Origin: Mikrocytos mackini
Lineage: Eukaryota > Endomyxa > Ascetosporea > Mikrocytida > Mikrocytiidae
Assembly (NCBI GenBank): GCA_030180075.1
Contig: JASNJN010000004.1
Location: forward strand, 1 to 64,000
Direction: 5' to 3'
Length of the DNA stretch: 64,000 nt
Shown here: positions 29,869 to 41,785 of the stretch, piece after piece
Layout of the letters: every line of letters starts with the position of its first letter
How positions within the stretch are numbered: position 1 is the stretch's first letter
The notes under the pieces: model-generated
Told to the model about the DNA's origin: nothing
What the model saw: the letters and a program-made list of their open reading frames with translations, nothing else
The model's database searches: none
Translations under genes and position numbers: made by a program

Positions 29869-31867
29869 CAGGTGTGTTCAAAAGTATTTCAACAGTGAAA
29901 ATAAACATTTTGTTTGTAACAAACCTGTAATAGACAAAACAGCACATTCAATATGTTGTATGGCAACATACCAACATGTTATATCGATAACTCTTAATGA
30001 TATGTATTTTTATTACAGTTGTTCTATGATCCGTGGAAATGTTGTTTCAAAATAAATTCAACACTTGTTTAACTACTTTGAAAAACTATTAAAATACTTA
30101 TAATCCATAAAATAGGATGTGTTTAAATAACAAAATGCCACTTAGTGAGGAAAAAATTAAAAATATTTGAATTACTTAACTTAATGTTGAAATTACCTTT
30201 CTTCTTAAAAATTTGGTATTTTCTCTTATTATTTCATATTCGCCGTGTATGGTTTATTTTACAGACCACATCCTATCTATTCTTCCTTGTCATGTCATAT
30301 ACTTAGTCCATCTTTTAAAATATTCTATATGGAAGGAAATTCTGTTCTTTTACAAACTAGAATTGGTCATTGTTTTTTCTTCTTTGAGATACTTGTATGA
30401 GCTTTTGTTAACTAGTAAAGTGCAATATGCTTTCTTCGTCAATTGTTTGTAATTGTATGGAGTTCTGATGTAGGGGGACGAAGTTTGAGCGGTCTGAAAT
30501 TTCTAAAATTTAAAATTTTTATTTATGATTTCCTTAATATTGCAATCATATAGCTTATAAAAGAACTAATCTGTAAGTTAATTAAGTAGATACTAATTTG
30601 ATGGATGTCTATAATTATTAATCCAGATTAATGAAGTTTGTTTTAATGATTTTTGAATTTTAACTTTTTTCTAAAAATTAAATGCATAATTTCTCGAATA
30701 CAGCGTTACAAAAGCTCTATAAGAAACTAAAATCCTATAGAGAAGTCGCCAAAGTAACCAAAATGCATTTACAACAGTGTATAAGAGGCTCAATAAAAGA
30801 ATATCTTGGAGCCAAAATAAAACTTTAGGAAGACCAAAATCAATTACACCAAGGACAGCTCGACAGATAATCAACTACATCAAGAGAACACCATGCATAC
30901 GACCCAGGAAATTGATTACAGCTCTTCAACTCTCTATAAGCTATTCCACCTTGTTAAGATTTCTCAAAAACAACGATTTCCGGTGCTATAAGAAGACAAG
31001 GAAGCCCTTTATCACAAACAAAACAAAACAGAAAAGACTTATATTTGCGTCAACTGCAATCAATATGCCTAATCTAAAGGATATGATTGTTTGTACCGAC
31101 GAAAAGAGATTTGCACTCGAAGATTCTACCCAAAACCAACGAATATGGTGGCGACATGGAATAGATCCTTCATTAAAAAGCAGGAAGGTTCAAAAAAACT
31201 ATGAAAAGCAAAGCATTATGGTGTATGGTGCGATTTCAACAAGCGGAGTTGTTCACTTAGAACAAATTCAAAAAACGATGGATTCAATCAAATATGTGGG
31301 CGTTATGAAGGGACAATTCATTACCAAGTTAAATTCTATGTTTGGGACCGACGGATGCTTTATATTACAGGACAATGCACCATGTCATAAATCCAAGATG
31401 TCCGAAAATGCTTGTATTAAACTAGGATATGACGTGATAAACATTCCACCCAACAGTCCTGACTTGAACCCAATTGAAACGGTTTGGGCCGCGCTTGCTA
31501 ACAAAGTATATGAGAATGAAAGGAAATTTACAAGTAAAGCGGCATTATGGATCAGGATACAATATATAACGAATACTTTTGGGAAAGAAGAAGTAAGGAA
31601 GCATATTGATAATTGGGATGAACGATTATCGGCAGTTTTGGAATCACGAGGCGATATTACGAAGTATTGATTTTGTTGAATTTATTTTGCACATTTTAAT
31701 TAAGATTTTTTTACGTTTTCTTTTGTTGATTTTAATTATTTTAACTTAATATATATTTTATTCAAATAACTTTAAATTAATTAAACCACTCTTTAGAAAT
31801 TATTTTTATTAATTTTATTCGAATATTTTATTTAAACAAGGTGTTGAAATCTTTTTGATTACACCTG
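29869..31867 (+). mobile_element. Tc1/mariner element 2, both ends present (2.0 kb)
   Basis: The ends are CAGGTGTGTTCAAAAGTATT on the left and, on the other strand, CAGGTGTAATCAAAAAGATT on the right, each flanked by TA. The element is longer than a usual Tc1 because about 810 bases precede the transposase ATG. It holds one transposase gene with a single frameshift. Confidence 0.85.
30682..31670 (+). pseudogene. Tc1/mariner (DD34E) transposase 2, one frameshift
   Basis: The ATG at 30682 follows an AAATTT-poor but AT-rich leader and begins MHNFSNTALQKLYKKLKSYR, an HTH start like its relatives. The frame shifts by one base near 30765-30777 and then stays open to 31670: VYKRLNKRISW, the GRPKS linker hook, MIVCTDEKRF, FILQDNAPCHKSK and NSPDLNPIETVW. 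Catalytic spacing is DD34E. Apart from the shift the protein is full length (about 330 aa), so the copy died recently. It cuts and pastes at TA sites. Confidence 0.85.
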
Positions 31868-32014
31868 TAGTAGTGAAGAAAAATTCCTTGAATAAAGGTT
31901 TGAGATACATGATGAATATTTTTTTAGATGAATGACAAATGACATCATTAACAACATTGACGAATTTACCTATATTCCTTTCTTCATGTATCCCTGTATA
32001 TTGATGTATGTTAG

Positions 32015-32599
32015 TTAAACACCGTCTATAAATTCTATACCCAGTTGATGTAGCACATTTCTTTCAAAGCATTCTTTATATTCTTCATAATCTTCAGGGT
32101 TATTTATAAATTGCAGTTCATTGTAATCATCAAAAAGCTCATTTGTGTTTCCTTTATTTATTTTCTTTATTGTATCCCCATGTTCTTTTTCTTCATTTGT
32201 GTTTATTAATTTCTCGAACACCTTTTCTTTATTTAGAGAAAATATACTTTCGCTTTCTTTTGTGCGTTGAGTTAGCTCTAAATATGTCAAATAATATGTG
32301 AACCTCTTTATCAAAACAATGTACGAATAGTTAAACAAGTTATAGATCCCATTAAATATGTTTTCCAATACAATGATAGTTTTATCGTTATCAATGCTTT
32401 TTGTTCTAACTTTAATATTTCTTGTTTTGGTTTCCTCTATTTGCTCTATTATGTACTTTACTCCACTATTCAAGTTATAATGTTTGTCTTTGTGTTTTTT
32501 GGCAACTATATTCATTTTGGATANGNNGTTTTGAAGGCCGGGAGGAATGTGGAGCCCTTGTCGCGCTAGTTGTTGCGACCTCGGGCTCTTCACCTCCAT
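32015..32599 (-). CDS. Chimeric reading frame with acidic, Lys-rich C-terminus
   Basis: The ATG at 32599 (MEVKSPRSQQLARQGLHIPP) follows an AAATTTTAAAATTTT element at 32637-32660. The first 25 residues come from GC-rich DNA unlike the rest; N bases at 32524-32528 separate them from an AT-rich frame (KHYNLNSGVKYIIEQIEETK) ending at 32015. The second part is followed by no domain match, though its position resembles the accessory frame after the MULEs. The composition change and the N bases suggest two unrelated pieces, possibly joined by the assembly. Confidence 0.25.
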   Translation of the reverse strand: MEVKSPRSQQLARQGLHIPPGLQNXXSKMNIVAKKHKDKHYNLNSGVKYIIEQIEETKTRNIKVRTKSIDNDKTIIVLENIFNGIYNLFNYSYIVLIKRFTYYLTYLELTQRTKESESIFSLNKEKVFEKLINTNEEKEHGDTIKKINKGNTNELFDDYNELQFINNPEDYEEYKECFERNVLHQLGIEFIDGV

Positions 32600-32988
32600 C
32601 CTGGGCTCGTGTTGCACTCTGCAGCGATACCCAGGGAAAATTTTAAAATTTTAAAATTTTTTTTTACTGCAGCAAATATATATTAAGAAAAATGCATATA
32701 AAAGAATACTCAAATAAATAAATCGAAGAATAATAAACGAAGAAATCTGGAAAAAAGTCACCCCGTATTTTACGTTTTTATACATCATAATCAAGTCAAT
32801 TTTATATCAAAACAAGCCTAATTCTATGTCTATCGCTGATTTATCACATAAATACTTTTACTTTCAAAATAATTTGCTCATGTTTAATAAAATATAAGAA
32901 TGGCCATATTACACTATTTTGTGTGGAAAATCTTAATTTTTAAAAATTTCAAACATCAACTAAATTAAGCCAATATACACAACATATC

Positions 32989-33709
32989 GGTTGGAATCTT
33001 GTTTCCCACACTTTCTTCCGATTCCCACACTTTCTTCCAAACCCCACGATCGTCCATTTTANCATGATTTTTACCAGAAATACGGAAAATAATGCCATCT
33101 CACGGCTATATACTCACATTAGCCCCATATTGTGCATATTTAACATTTTCAGTGAGTACTCTAGTATAGGTTTTTTAAAAATTTTTTAATGGTTTTTTGA
33201 GTTTTTTCCGAGCCTAACGAACAAAAAAATACTTTGAATATTGGTCAATTATTGCATATTATCTGTTTAATGAATAAATATAAGCATATTCACACGGTTG
33301 AATAACCGACTACGTACTCACATTACAGTAACTTTTAAGTTGATTTTTATCATTAAATATAGCACGTGGGAACAAATTATATTAAATTTTCAAGATAATT
33401 TTTGAAATTTTTTACAAATATATTAGGTTATGAAAGCTGGGAAGTTGATTTTACACAATAATATGCATTAATTTCCTGAAATTTTNAAANTTTCAAAATT
33501 GGGAACGCGCTTGTAATATCCAAGAATATAGCGTGGATTTTCGTATTAACCGATCTAAATAGTCTCAGTCTCTGAGAAATATCGTCATACATCGGTCAGG
33601 ATATGTGAAACACCGTGAAACCACCAACAATCATGCTAAAATGAGAGAGCGTGGGAAATGGAAGATAGTGTGGGAAATGGAAGAAAGTGTGGGAAACAAG
33701 ATTCCAGCC
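32989..33709. mobile_element. Complete MITE copy (b) of the GTGTGGGAA family
   Basis: The two ends are inverted repeats of about 80 bases starting GGTTGGAATCTTGTTTCCC / GGCTGGAATCTTGTTTCCC and made of 18-base subunits (CCCACACTTTCTTCC). The 720-base interior is non-coding. Copies (a) and (c) cover its right and central parts. No target duplication is obvious. Just outside the right end (33770-33800) lies an AAATTT start element and a short frame, so it inserted next to a gene start. Confidence 0.8.
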
Positions 33710-33961
33710 TAATATAAGTACTATGTTCTCCCTGGATTATTTCTCTAAATCGTGTCTGCAGTAAACCTGCATTTATATGCAGGGAAAATTTCCGAAATTT
33801 TAAGTTTTTAAATGTAGAAATAAAAACCATCTGAAATATTTAAAAAGATTGTATGAAGTGTATGTTTTAAACATTTAAACGATATATAGTTTGCAAATTA
33901 AACCAATGTGTTTTAAATAAGTTAAATTTTATTAAGTTAACTACAGCATCCTATATTGATC

Positions 33962-34327
33962 TCAAACGCTATCGAGCTTAAACAACTTCTCTATATCCCC
34001 TATAAAGGCTTCTATCTTTCCTACCAGACTTTTGTTAACCATCGGTTCTATATCGTCCAATAGAAAGTTCAATTTGCGTCTTAAAACTCTATAATTCTTA
34101 TTAACCTCCATTTCCGCAGTGTCTGTAATGTAGCTATTAGTTATATCTTCAATATAATCAGTAATATTGTTATTTTCCCAGGTGGTTTCATTGTCAACCG
34201 TATTTTCATCCCCATTTTGAACATCTTGGAAAATAGGTGAATAATCCTCTATACCTTCGATAAATCCTTGTATCTCTAGGTTTACATCATTCTCAAAGGA
34301 TATAATGTTATTTGGTTCAAACTCCAT
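33962..34327 (-). CDS. Acidic 121-aa frame downstream of MULE 2
   Basis: The product (MEFEPNNIISFENDVNLEIQ…) is acidic and asparagine-rich with a helical C-terminus; no domain is known. It follows the MULE transposase remnant on the same strand by 42 bases, in the same relative place as the 87-aa frame after MULE 1. It may be the C-terminal tail or an accessory protein of this MULE lineage. Confidence 0.35.
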   Translation of the reverse strand: MEFEPNNIISFENDVNLEIQGFIEGIEDYSPIFQDVQNGDENTVDNETTWENNNITDYIEDITNSYITDTAEMEVNKNYRVLRRKLNFLLDDIEPMVNKSLVGKIEAFIGDIEKLFKLDSV

Positions 34328-34369
34328 ACATTTGTCATCGTGTTCTAGTATATTTTCACCAATTTTATT

Positions 34370-35413
34370 TTAATTACTCTGTTGTCGGTAAGAGTCCGAA
34401 ATCATAGATATATATTCAACCACACTGCAGATATCATCTTTAGAACAGCCAGATGACAATTCCGCAAATAGAGATTTCATCCATCTCTTTTTAACATATT
34501 TTTCAAGCTTTTCGTGATCATTAATGCTTTGTAAGAATTTTAACTGGTGTCGGCAAGGAAGACCATAGTGAATGGAGTAATCACAGTAAGAACATATATT
34601 CTCACTACACAACATAGTCTCATCATCGATCTTTTTCAAATTCTCAATAACTTCTTTAATAGCGTAATCCGTAAACTTAAGTAAAGTTTTGCCAAATCTT
34701 TTAATAAAGGGACAATCAGTACAATAAATATTGTTTGTGAATTTCAAGTATTTTTTAATCATTTTCCCACCTGTTTGTTTTCGAATTCTTTGTATATATT
34801 CTAGACATTTGAATATAAAATGGTTGGTTTCATTATTTTTGTTGATATTTTTCTTTAATTTAGAAAAATATCCTTCGCATACATTGTTCTTTTTCTTCTC
34901 TAAATTAAACCTTTTTGGCCTGAATAAAGGTATGAATTGCTTTTTAATTTTCCCCCAATTCTTTTTGTAGTATTTATAATAATCCTCGGGAAGCCGTCTA
35001 AGATTCGTGTAATACTCATTATTATCTTTCGAATATATCACTTTTTAAAGTGTTTTCAAATAAAATTCCTTCTGTTCGCTGTCCATTCGTGTCATGAGGG
35101 TGAATAATTTTCTATATAATGCACGAACAGCGTGAAACAAACACAACATTAAATCTGTCCCGGGAAAGTGTCTTTCAAGTTGATCTCTGAAAACAAAGTC
35201 TTTGTCTGTCATGAAAGTTTCGATATTTTTAGTATTATTCGTAAATTTAATATGCTTAAATAGCTTTTCAAAAGTTTCACCTTTCTCGTCGGGAAGTATT
35301 GCAAATAGCAGGGGTTCAGTGCGACATTCTCCATTTGCACAAAACCAGTACAGTAAACTTGCGATATTGCGATAATCGTTATAAATGAAAAAATAAAAAT
35401 ATGGAGTACGTTA
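34370..35413 (-). pseudogene. MULE transposase remnant 2
   Basis: The minus strand encodes the second half of a MULE transposase: LPDEKGETFEKLFKHIKF, the second catalytic Asp in FMTDKDFVFRDQLERHFPG followed by CLFHAVRALYRKL, the Glu region CEGYFSKLKKN, and a SWIM-like zinc motif (CSYCDYSIHYGLPCRH). An in-frame TAA at about 35045 interrupts it, and the N-terminal DNA-binding domain with the first Asp is missing. Terminal repeats were not found. It is a different lineage from MULE 1. Confidence 0.8.
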
Positions 35414-35578
35414 GAGTTTATTTTTTTTCTAAATACTATTATCTATTTTATTAATATATTGCACATGATGTGTTATTGTCTTTTTAGATTATATATGTGT
35501 TATATGGATGTATGCACACATGGATATAACGATAATTCGTATAATACGATGATAAATTTTTAAAAAAATAATTTTGAA

Positions 35579-37196
35579 ATGACTAAGAAAATCACACGGA
35601 GACGTCCATTCAGCCTTGAACAGAAGGTTAATATCTTAAATAGGCAGGCAAAGGGCGAGACACAGGTTAGAGTTGCGGAATCACTAAGTCGAAGTCAATC
35701 TTCTATTGCAACCATTCAAAGTAACAAGGAGAATATAATGAAAGAATGGGAGCTATCTAAGTCTTCGCCTAAAAGAGAAAAGCTTCGGAAATCTCCATTC
35801 TATGAATTAGAAGAGGAATTATACGAATATTTTCAGCATGTCAGAAACGTCAATTTACCACTGAATGGTAACATACTACGTGCTAAAGCTCTTAAACTGA
35901 ACAGAACAAATAGATTTCCATTGTTCACAGCATCAGAAGGTTGGTTTTCTAGATTCAAAAAGAGGTACAATATCGTAAAGCTTAGAATATGCGGGGGAAG
36001 AAGGTTCTGTTAATAAAGACATTTGTGATGATTATAAGAGAAATCTTCCTTCACTTTTACAGGGCTACTCGGAATCTGAAATTTTTAACTGTGATGAGAG
36101 CGCTTTCTATTACAAAATGATTGCACATCAGACACTTGGTCAAAAGGGTGTAACAGCTTCAGGAATTAAGCGAAACAAAACCAGAGTGACTGTGTTGTTT
36201 TGCACAAATATGGATGCAACTATTAAGTATCCAATTGTCATAGTTGGGAAAACGAAATGTGCTGGTACACAGCTTGAGGCAGCCAAAGTGAATTGTATTT
36301 ACCGGCAAAATGATTCCGCTTGGATGACATTGGATCTATTCAACGAGATTATGCATGGATTGAACCAAACCATGAAAGAAATGGGTAAAAAAGTGATATT
36401 ATTCATGGACAATGCCCCAGTACATTCTAAAAAATTAAATCTTTCTAATGTTCGTATTGAATTTTTTCCTAAAAACACAACCCCTGTATTACAACCATTA
36501 GACAGAGGCATTATAAGTGTTATAAAGAGAAAGTACAGCGAATACTTAATGAAAAGATTTCTCCTAGACTATGAAGCTGAACAAGAATCTACAATAAATC
36601 TACTAGATGCAACCCGCTGGTTAAACAGTATCTGGCTCAATCTTCATCAAAGTGTCATAACTAATAGCTTCAAATCAGCGGGCTTTATAGCGGACAATAA
36701 TACAACACACAGCATGATCACAACAGAGAATGAGCAACTAGTATTAAAGAAAGAAGCTTTGTTTGATACTCTTAAGGCAAAGACTTTAATTCATATATCC
36801 GAATCTGTTAAACGAGAAATGTTTGCCATGCTAAATGATTTTAACAACGAATCCATGAAGAAATATGAATACATGGATGAAGAGAAAACTATTACACCTT
36901 ACATACTAAATACTAATCGACTTTCAACACTAAGACATTCTACAGAGGGAGGCAATGAAGAACACTATTTAGACCTTAAAGGATATGCCTGCAATAAAAA
37001 TACAATACTAAGAAAATTAGGAGATTTGGCATTGTCTCTGGGATTGTTCTGTGACGATCTGCCTAAGGACTTAAAAGTAGCTTTAGTCAAGATGGAGAAC
37101 TTTGTGTTAAAGAAAGAGAAAGTTAAAATGGTCCAATTAACTTACAATGAGAGTTTACGAATAGCAAATGAAAAGAAAAGCAACACGAATAACTAA
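35579..37196 (+). pseudogene. pogo/Tigger-like transposase (CENP-B related), one frameshift
   Basis: The N-terminus MTKKITRRRPFSLEQKVNIL carries a psq/CENP-B-type helix-turn-helix, followed by the Tc5-type HTH ending WFSRFKKRYNIV. After a frameshift near 35980 the DDE_1 domain follows: FNCDESAFYYKM, VILFMDNAPVHSKK and LQPLDRGIISVIKRKY give the three acidic residues. The frame ends at 37196 after a C-terminal extension. With a single break and all motifs present this copy is recent. It may be the source of the CAGTAAATA MITEs at 11162 and 15084, which is inference. Confidence 0.85.
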
Positions 37197-40131
37197 CTAA
37201 TTTTGACATGCATAAAAGACTCTATATTTAAGATATTACATAATTTGTTTAAAATATCATGACTATTTATTTTTGTTTTTAATACAACAAAATATTCGAG
37301 ATCTTTCATTCTTATTAACTTTCAATGATATTTTAAATGACCTTTTATTGTTCATGTTTATATTTAAGTAGTCCGGTCTTTTTATTAGTCCAATCCCAAA
37401 GTTTTAAGCGTTGTATTAATTCCAAAATCATATTTTCCTTTTCGCTTTAACATGAATCAAATAAACCATTATTGACCATACAATCTATGATTCTGTGTCT
37501 TGATTAAATGAAACACAAAGCATCAATAAGCTTCATTCAATTTGGATTAAAAATTCATCTGTTTTGAATAATAGTTTATTCATCTTTAACTGCTCCGTGG
37601 ATATTATAAATGTTTTCATTTCCTGCCATGTCATAATTTCATTCATAAATATCTTTAAGAGAGCTAGAAATATGGAGTAATCCAGCATTTACACCATATG
37701 TCATAATTTCGATAATCTTTGTTCTGAAATTATTTCGATTTCATTTCTCGCCATAATAGTATGTGTATAGAGATAGTAAATAAAGTTCCTTATCCTCGTT
37801 ATAAATATATATAGTTGCTGCGTTGTCTTGAAAAGTATTCGATCTGATAAAATAAGAAGAAGAAGTATTAGTATACTCAGGAAGGTTTCCGATGTCAGTA
37901 ATGGTTTTAATTGTTTATTCCAGAAGGTAATTAATTCTTTCTAAGTATAAGGTGGGTTAAAAATCGAAAGAAACGACCCGCCAATTTATCTTTTTGTTCG
38001 ATGATAAAATTGTATTTGACTATTGTCTATTCTAGGAAATTGTGTTTATTCTTTCCTTCGTAATGGTTTGAACCGTCAATCAAAATCCCAATAATAAAAC
38101 CTTTTGTTTGATGTTGGGGACTACTGTTCATGCGAATGGTGTTAAATCAACCCAATCGATGCTATTTATTTGGTATTTGCTGTAAAACGGCATTTTAACG
38201 TAATCGAACTCACTTTATTATACATGACCGTTTAAGAATGCACCGCCAGGTGTTTAATTAACACGTTAATCCTTCTTCGTAATGGTTTTGCTCATTTATT
38301 GCCTTGGCGAGTAGGGAATGAAAAATCTTGGAGAAAATCTTTTATAGCTGTTGGCAAATAATCTAACTAAGTATAGTTGCCATAGCGAGGTTGTTGGGTA
38401 GGATAAAGAGAAGTAGGGATTGGGGAATAGTATGTGCTTCTTATTATTGGTTTCTCTTTTATTCTTTTTTAAAATGTAATTTTTTAGAAAAGTACTTGTT
38501 TGAGGTTATCAATCACGGAATGTTGCAACCATATTTTATCTCTTTAATTTGACTAGAGGTTTCATGAAAAAATTCTTTTAAATTTTATTTGAAAACTTTG
38601 GGATACCACAAACGGGCTAACCCGGCCCCCATTTATTACAGTATTATAAAGGCAAATACAACACACTCTAATAAACGAACGACATACTTCATAGGTAACA
38701 CGGAGACTTCCAAATCAAATAATATTATGTAAGTATATTCTACGAGCAATTCAACAACTTTCTAGTTATTATTCAATTCAAACACATGGCCCAAGCATGT
38801 TTATTGTTAAATTCGGATACTAGATCATTGTTTTCGTAATTCTTGCAGTGGTAGCAACTGAAAGTTGTTAACAAAAACATTAGAAAACTATGTGCAAAAT
38901 AATACTTTCAACAAAATTTTACATTCCAATGTAATCGGGATGAAATCGAGAAGATGTGGAAACAACAACCTGACCTGTCGGCCATTCATTAACAGACAGG
39001 TCCTTATTTTCAATTAATGTCAATGGAACTAGCAAAGGAAGTTTTAGAATAAAGTTATAAGGAAAGGGTTCAAACGCCGGTGAGGAACATTAACGATCTA
39101 CGTAAGTAATTCGAAATAAGCAGAAATAGTATTGAAGAAGAGCGTTAGTAGGCCCAATTCACTATAAATTAATACTTAAAAAGCATTGGAAACAAACAAT
39201 AAAGATATGTGAAAGATTACGACTATAAACACACTAAGAAAAATTAATGAGTCCTTCTCTATACCTATCATATTCGGACTGAATAAGGTAAACATATATA
39301 GGATATGTGGCATAATTTTCAACATAAACTTAGTGAGTATATTCGGACGTGCTTCAGTGTGAAAATTTCAAATGGATTAACAGTTTTGGGGGAAACTTAT
39401 ATATATCCTAATTCATCTAAAATCAACACATATCCAAATAATCACAGATACAGACATTAGAACATTTACCGAACTAATTCAAATGACTTAAAACGGTCAA
39501 TAGGAATCTAATCAGGGAGATAGAGGCTCAATGAAAATGAAAATAACGAGTTCAAAGAAATCTGCATGAATAACTAAAATGGAATCCAGGAAGGTAACTA
39601 TGAGAAAAGATAAACCGAAATTAACAAATGATTTGGCTTGTACAAGACTTTTATATTAAAAGAAAATGATTTAAAAGAAGGCTGTAAAAGAAATATATAA
39701 CATGGACACAATCAGGAAACGTATAAGCATATACCTTTTATAGAACGGCTTGGAATAACAACAAATTAANNANCAAAAATTAAAAACAATATAAATGTTA
39801 TATTATATAAACTCTACATTAATATGTTAAGATGTTTTATGTTGTGCCAATATTTTGATGTTCAAGTTTAGATACATAAAATTTTGTAAACATATATTTT
39901 TCTAATAATGAAGACAACCCAGAACCATGCTGTTATACATACCATAAAGTTATTTTTAAAAACTGAAAAGGCCCTCAAAACGCGCGAGGTACGTCCTTAG
40001 ATAATCAAAGCTTCACTTAATAAATTCAAAAACGCTATACAGCTAAAATGAACTACGTCATTTTTTGTAAATGTACATTTAACATGTTTATAATTATTCT
40101 AATTTTTATTTTGGTTTTAATGTCTTTATTT
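37197..40131. other. Gene-free stretch with decayed coding DNA
   Basis: No intact gene in 2.9 kb. The minus strand of about 37560-38300 has interrupted protein-like segments (for example SSSYFIRSNTFQDNAATIYI), and the plus strand of about 39180-39760 has others (KINESFSIPIIFGLN). Neither matches a family I know. N bases occur at 39770-39774. Confidence 0.35.
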
Positions 40132-40513
40132 TAGGGTTTAAAATGACGGGTCACGGGTAATGGTATTAATCAACCAATATACACAAACCACAACCCATTA
40201 ACGTTTGTGAAAATGATTGTACGTGCGTATTTAACAATACTGTATATTTTATATTAATTTTCGTACAGATTAATAAAAAATCTTATAATATTTTGACGTT
40301 TTAAAAATTTTCCTGAAACCCCATTTTCAATTACCCGGGTAACGGGTAATTGATTATTAAGCCGTATGTGAAGGTATTTCATCAAATAAAAGTGCGCAAA
40401 TCGATATCTGGAAAAAATTGAGGTTGCCATAAAAATTTCAAAATTTTTAATGATAATAAACCTATATAAAAATACATTTTAAATTTGTCGCTACCCGACC
40501 ATTTTAAACCCTA
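40132..40513. mobile_element. hAT-like MITE, copy 2, with 8-base target duplication
   Basis: The element starts TAGGGTTTAAAATGACGGGT and ends with the complement of TAGGGTTTAAAATGGTCGGG. It is flanked by an exact 8-base repeat, CTTTATTT, at 40124-40131 and 40514-40521, the size made by hAT transposases. The centre contains ATTACCCGGGTAAC. It is 382 bases long and non-coding. Confidence 0.85.
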
Positions 40514-41388
40514 CTTTATTTTCGATAAAATCGGATTTTATTATTTTCATGTGTACATAAAATAACTTTTTAAGATTTTGGGTTAAAATTTACTGTTATT
40601 CTGATATAACGTTAATAATTTTCTATTTTATTTTAAACATATATATTTAATGCAATTTTAATAATTTTCAAAAATGATGTAATTCTTTAAATTTTCATAA
40701 AATGCGTTTATAACAGCCTAAACATTATCTAAAAATTTTATGAAAAACTCGATTTGATTTAGTTAATAAATATAATGTAGATATTTTATTTCAATTTTGG
40801 TTTGATTGAAAATTCAATTTTTACAAATATTTTATCATTCTTCGAAATGTGGCCCATCACATTTTAATACGAAATTTAAAATTATTTAATTATTTTTTTA
40901 CATATTTATAATAAATATCCGGATATGCTCATGAAACCCTTGTTTATTATAAGTTTTTCAACATATTTTATAAAAAGTATATTTTGGCCCATTTATTTTG
41001 GATATTTAGCTTGACAAATCTTCAATCACATATCACTAACATGCATATCAATATATAACTTTATAAACTAGAACATATAATTTGTAAATTACGGAATATT
41101 AAACTTATTATCATTATTTAATGTACTTTCTTTGCGCTCTTCAAAAGGGAATTACCGGCGGTAATTTACCGGTATTTGATGACCATTACCGTTACCGAAT
41201 TCCTCGACAAAACGGTAATTTGGAGTCTCTAGTTCAGATAATTTTTTTCTATATGATAAAAGTAGAAAATAAAAAATAAAACACATATGGAAATATAAAT
41301 TATACAATTAGGTGAATTCGGGGCTATATTGAATTTTCGGGGCTGAGAAGAATGGTATCAGAATGCACATAATTTAATACATGGGCTG
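40514..41388. other. Gene-free AT-rich stretch with a palindromic CCGGTAAT block
   Basis: No gene. At 41150-41215 there are repeated and inverted ATTACCG/CGGTAAT words, a pattern common at hAT ends, just before the hAT transposase remnant. Confidence 0.4.
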
Positions 41389-41653
41389 AGTTTTAACAAC
41401 GATCCTGTGAAACCTAAAGATTATTTTAACAAACGAATTTTAAAGAATGAGATTGATGATATTTTAAAGATGAAAAGAGGTGAATTTCGTTGGAAGAATA
41501 TCAGAAATTAAAAAATACAACCCAACTAATGTTGAAGTCGAGAGGGCCTTTTCCAAATTAAAAACATTGCTTGCCGCAGACAGAAATTTTAATCCGAAGA
41601 ATATCGAGAAATATTTTATTCTTTATTATGGAGACAATGGCTTATATTGCTAA
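41389..41653 (+). pseudogene. hAT transposase C-terminal remnant
   Basis: The plus strand holds DPVKPKDYFNKRILKNEIDD and, after a frameshift near 41500, ISEIKKYNPTNVEVERAFSK followed by LLAADRNFNPKNIEKYFILY. The second part is the hAT dimerisation motif (S-x-x-E-R-x-F-S and R-x-x-L/F-x-P). Only the last fifth of a transposase remains. Confidence 0.65.
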
Positions 41654-41785
41654 TTACAGTTGTAGAGTGGTCGTACCTTATGATGGTACTATGACCCTCT
41701 TAGTGCTTGTCACTAATACCAAACCTTTTTTAAAAAATTAATTTTTATAATTGACAAACATCGGTACATTAATTTTATATTCTAT

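Noticed and set aside
33000-33705. CRISPR-like array from the 18-base repeats
   Set aside because: Units are adjacent without spacers, lie in inverted orientation at both ends of an element and belong to a MITE in a eukaryote-type genome.
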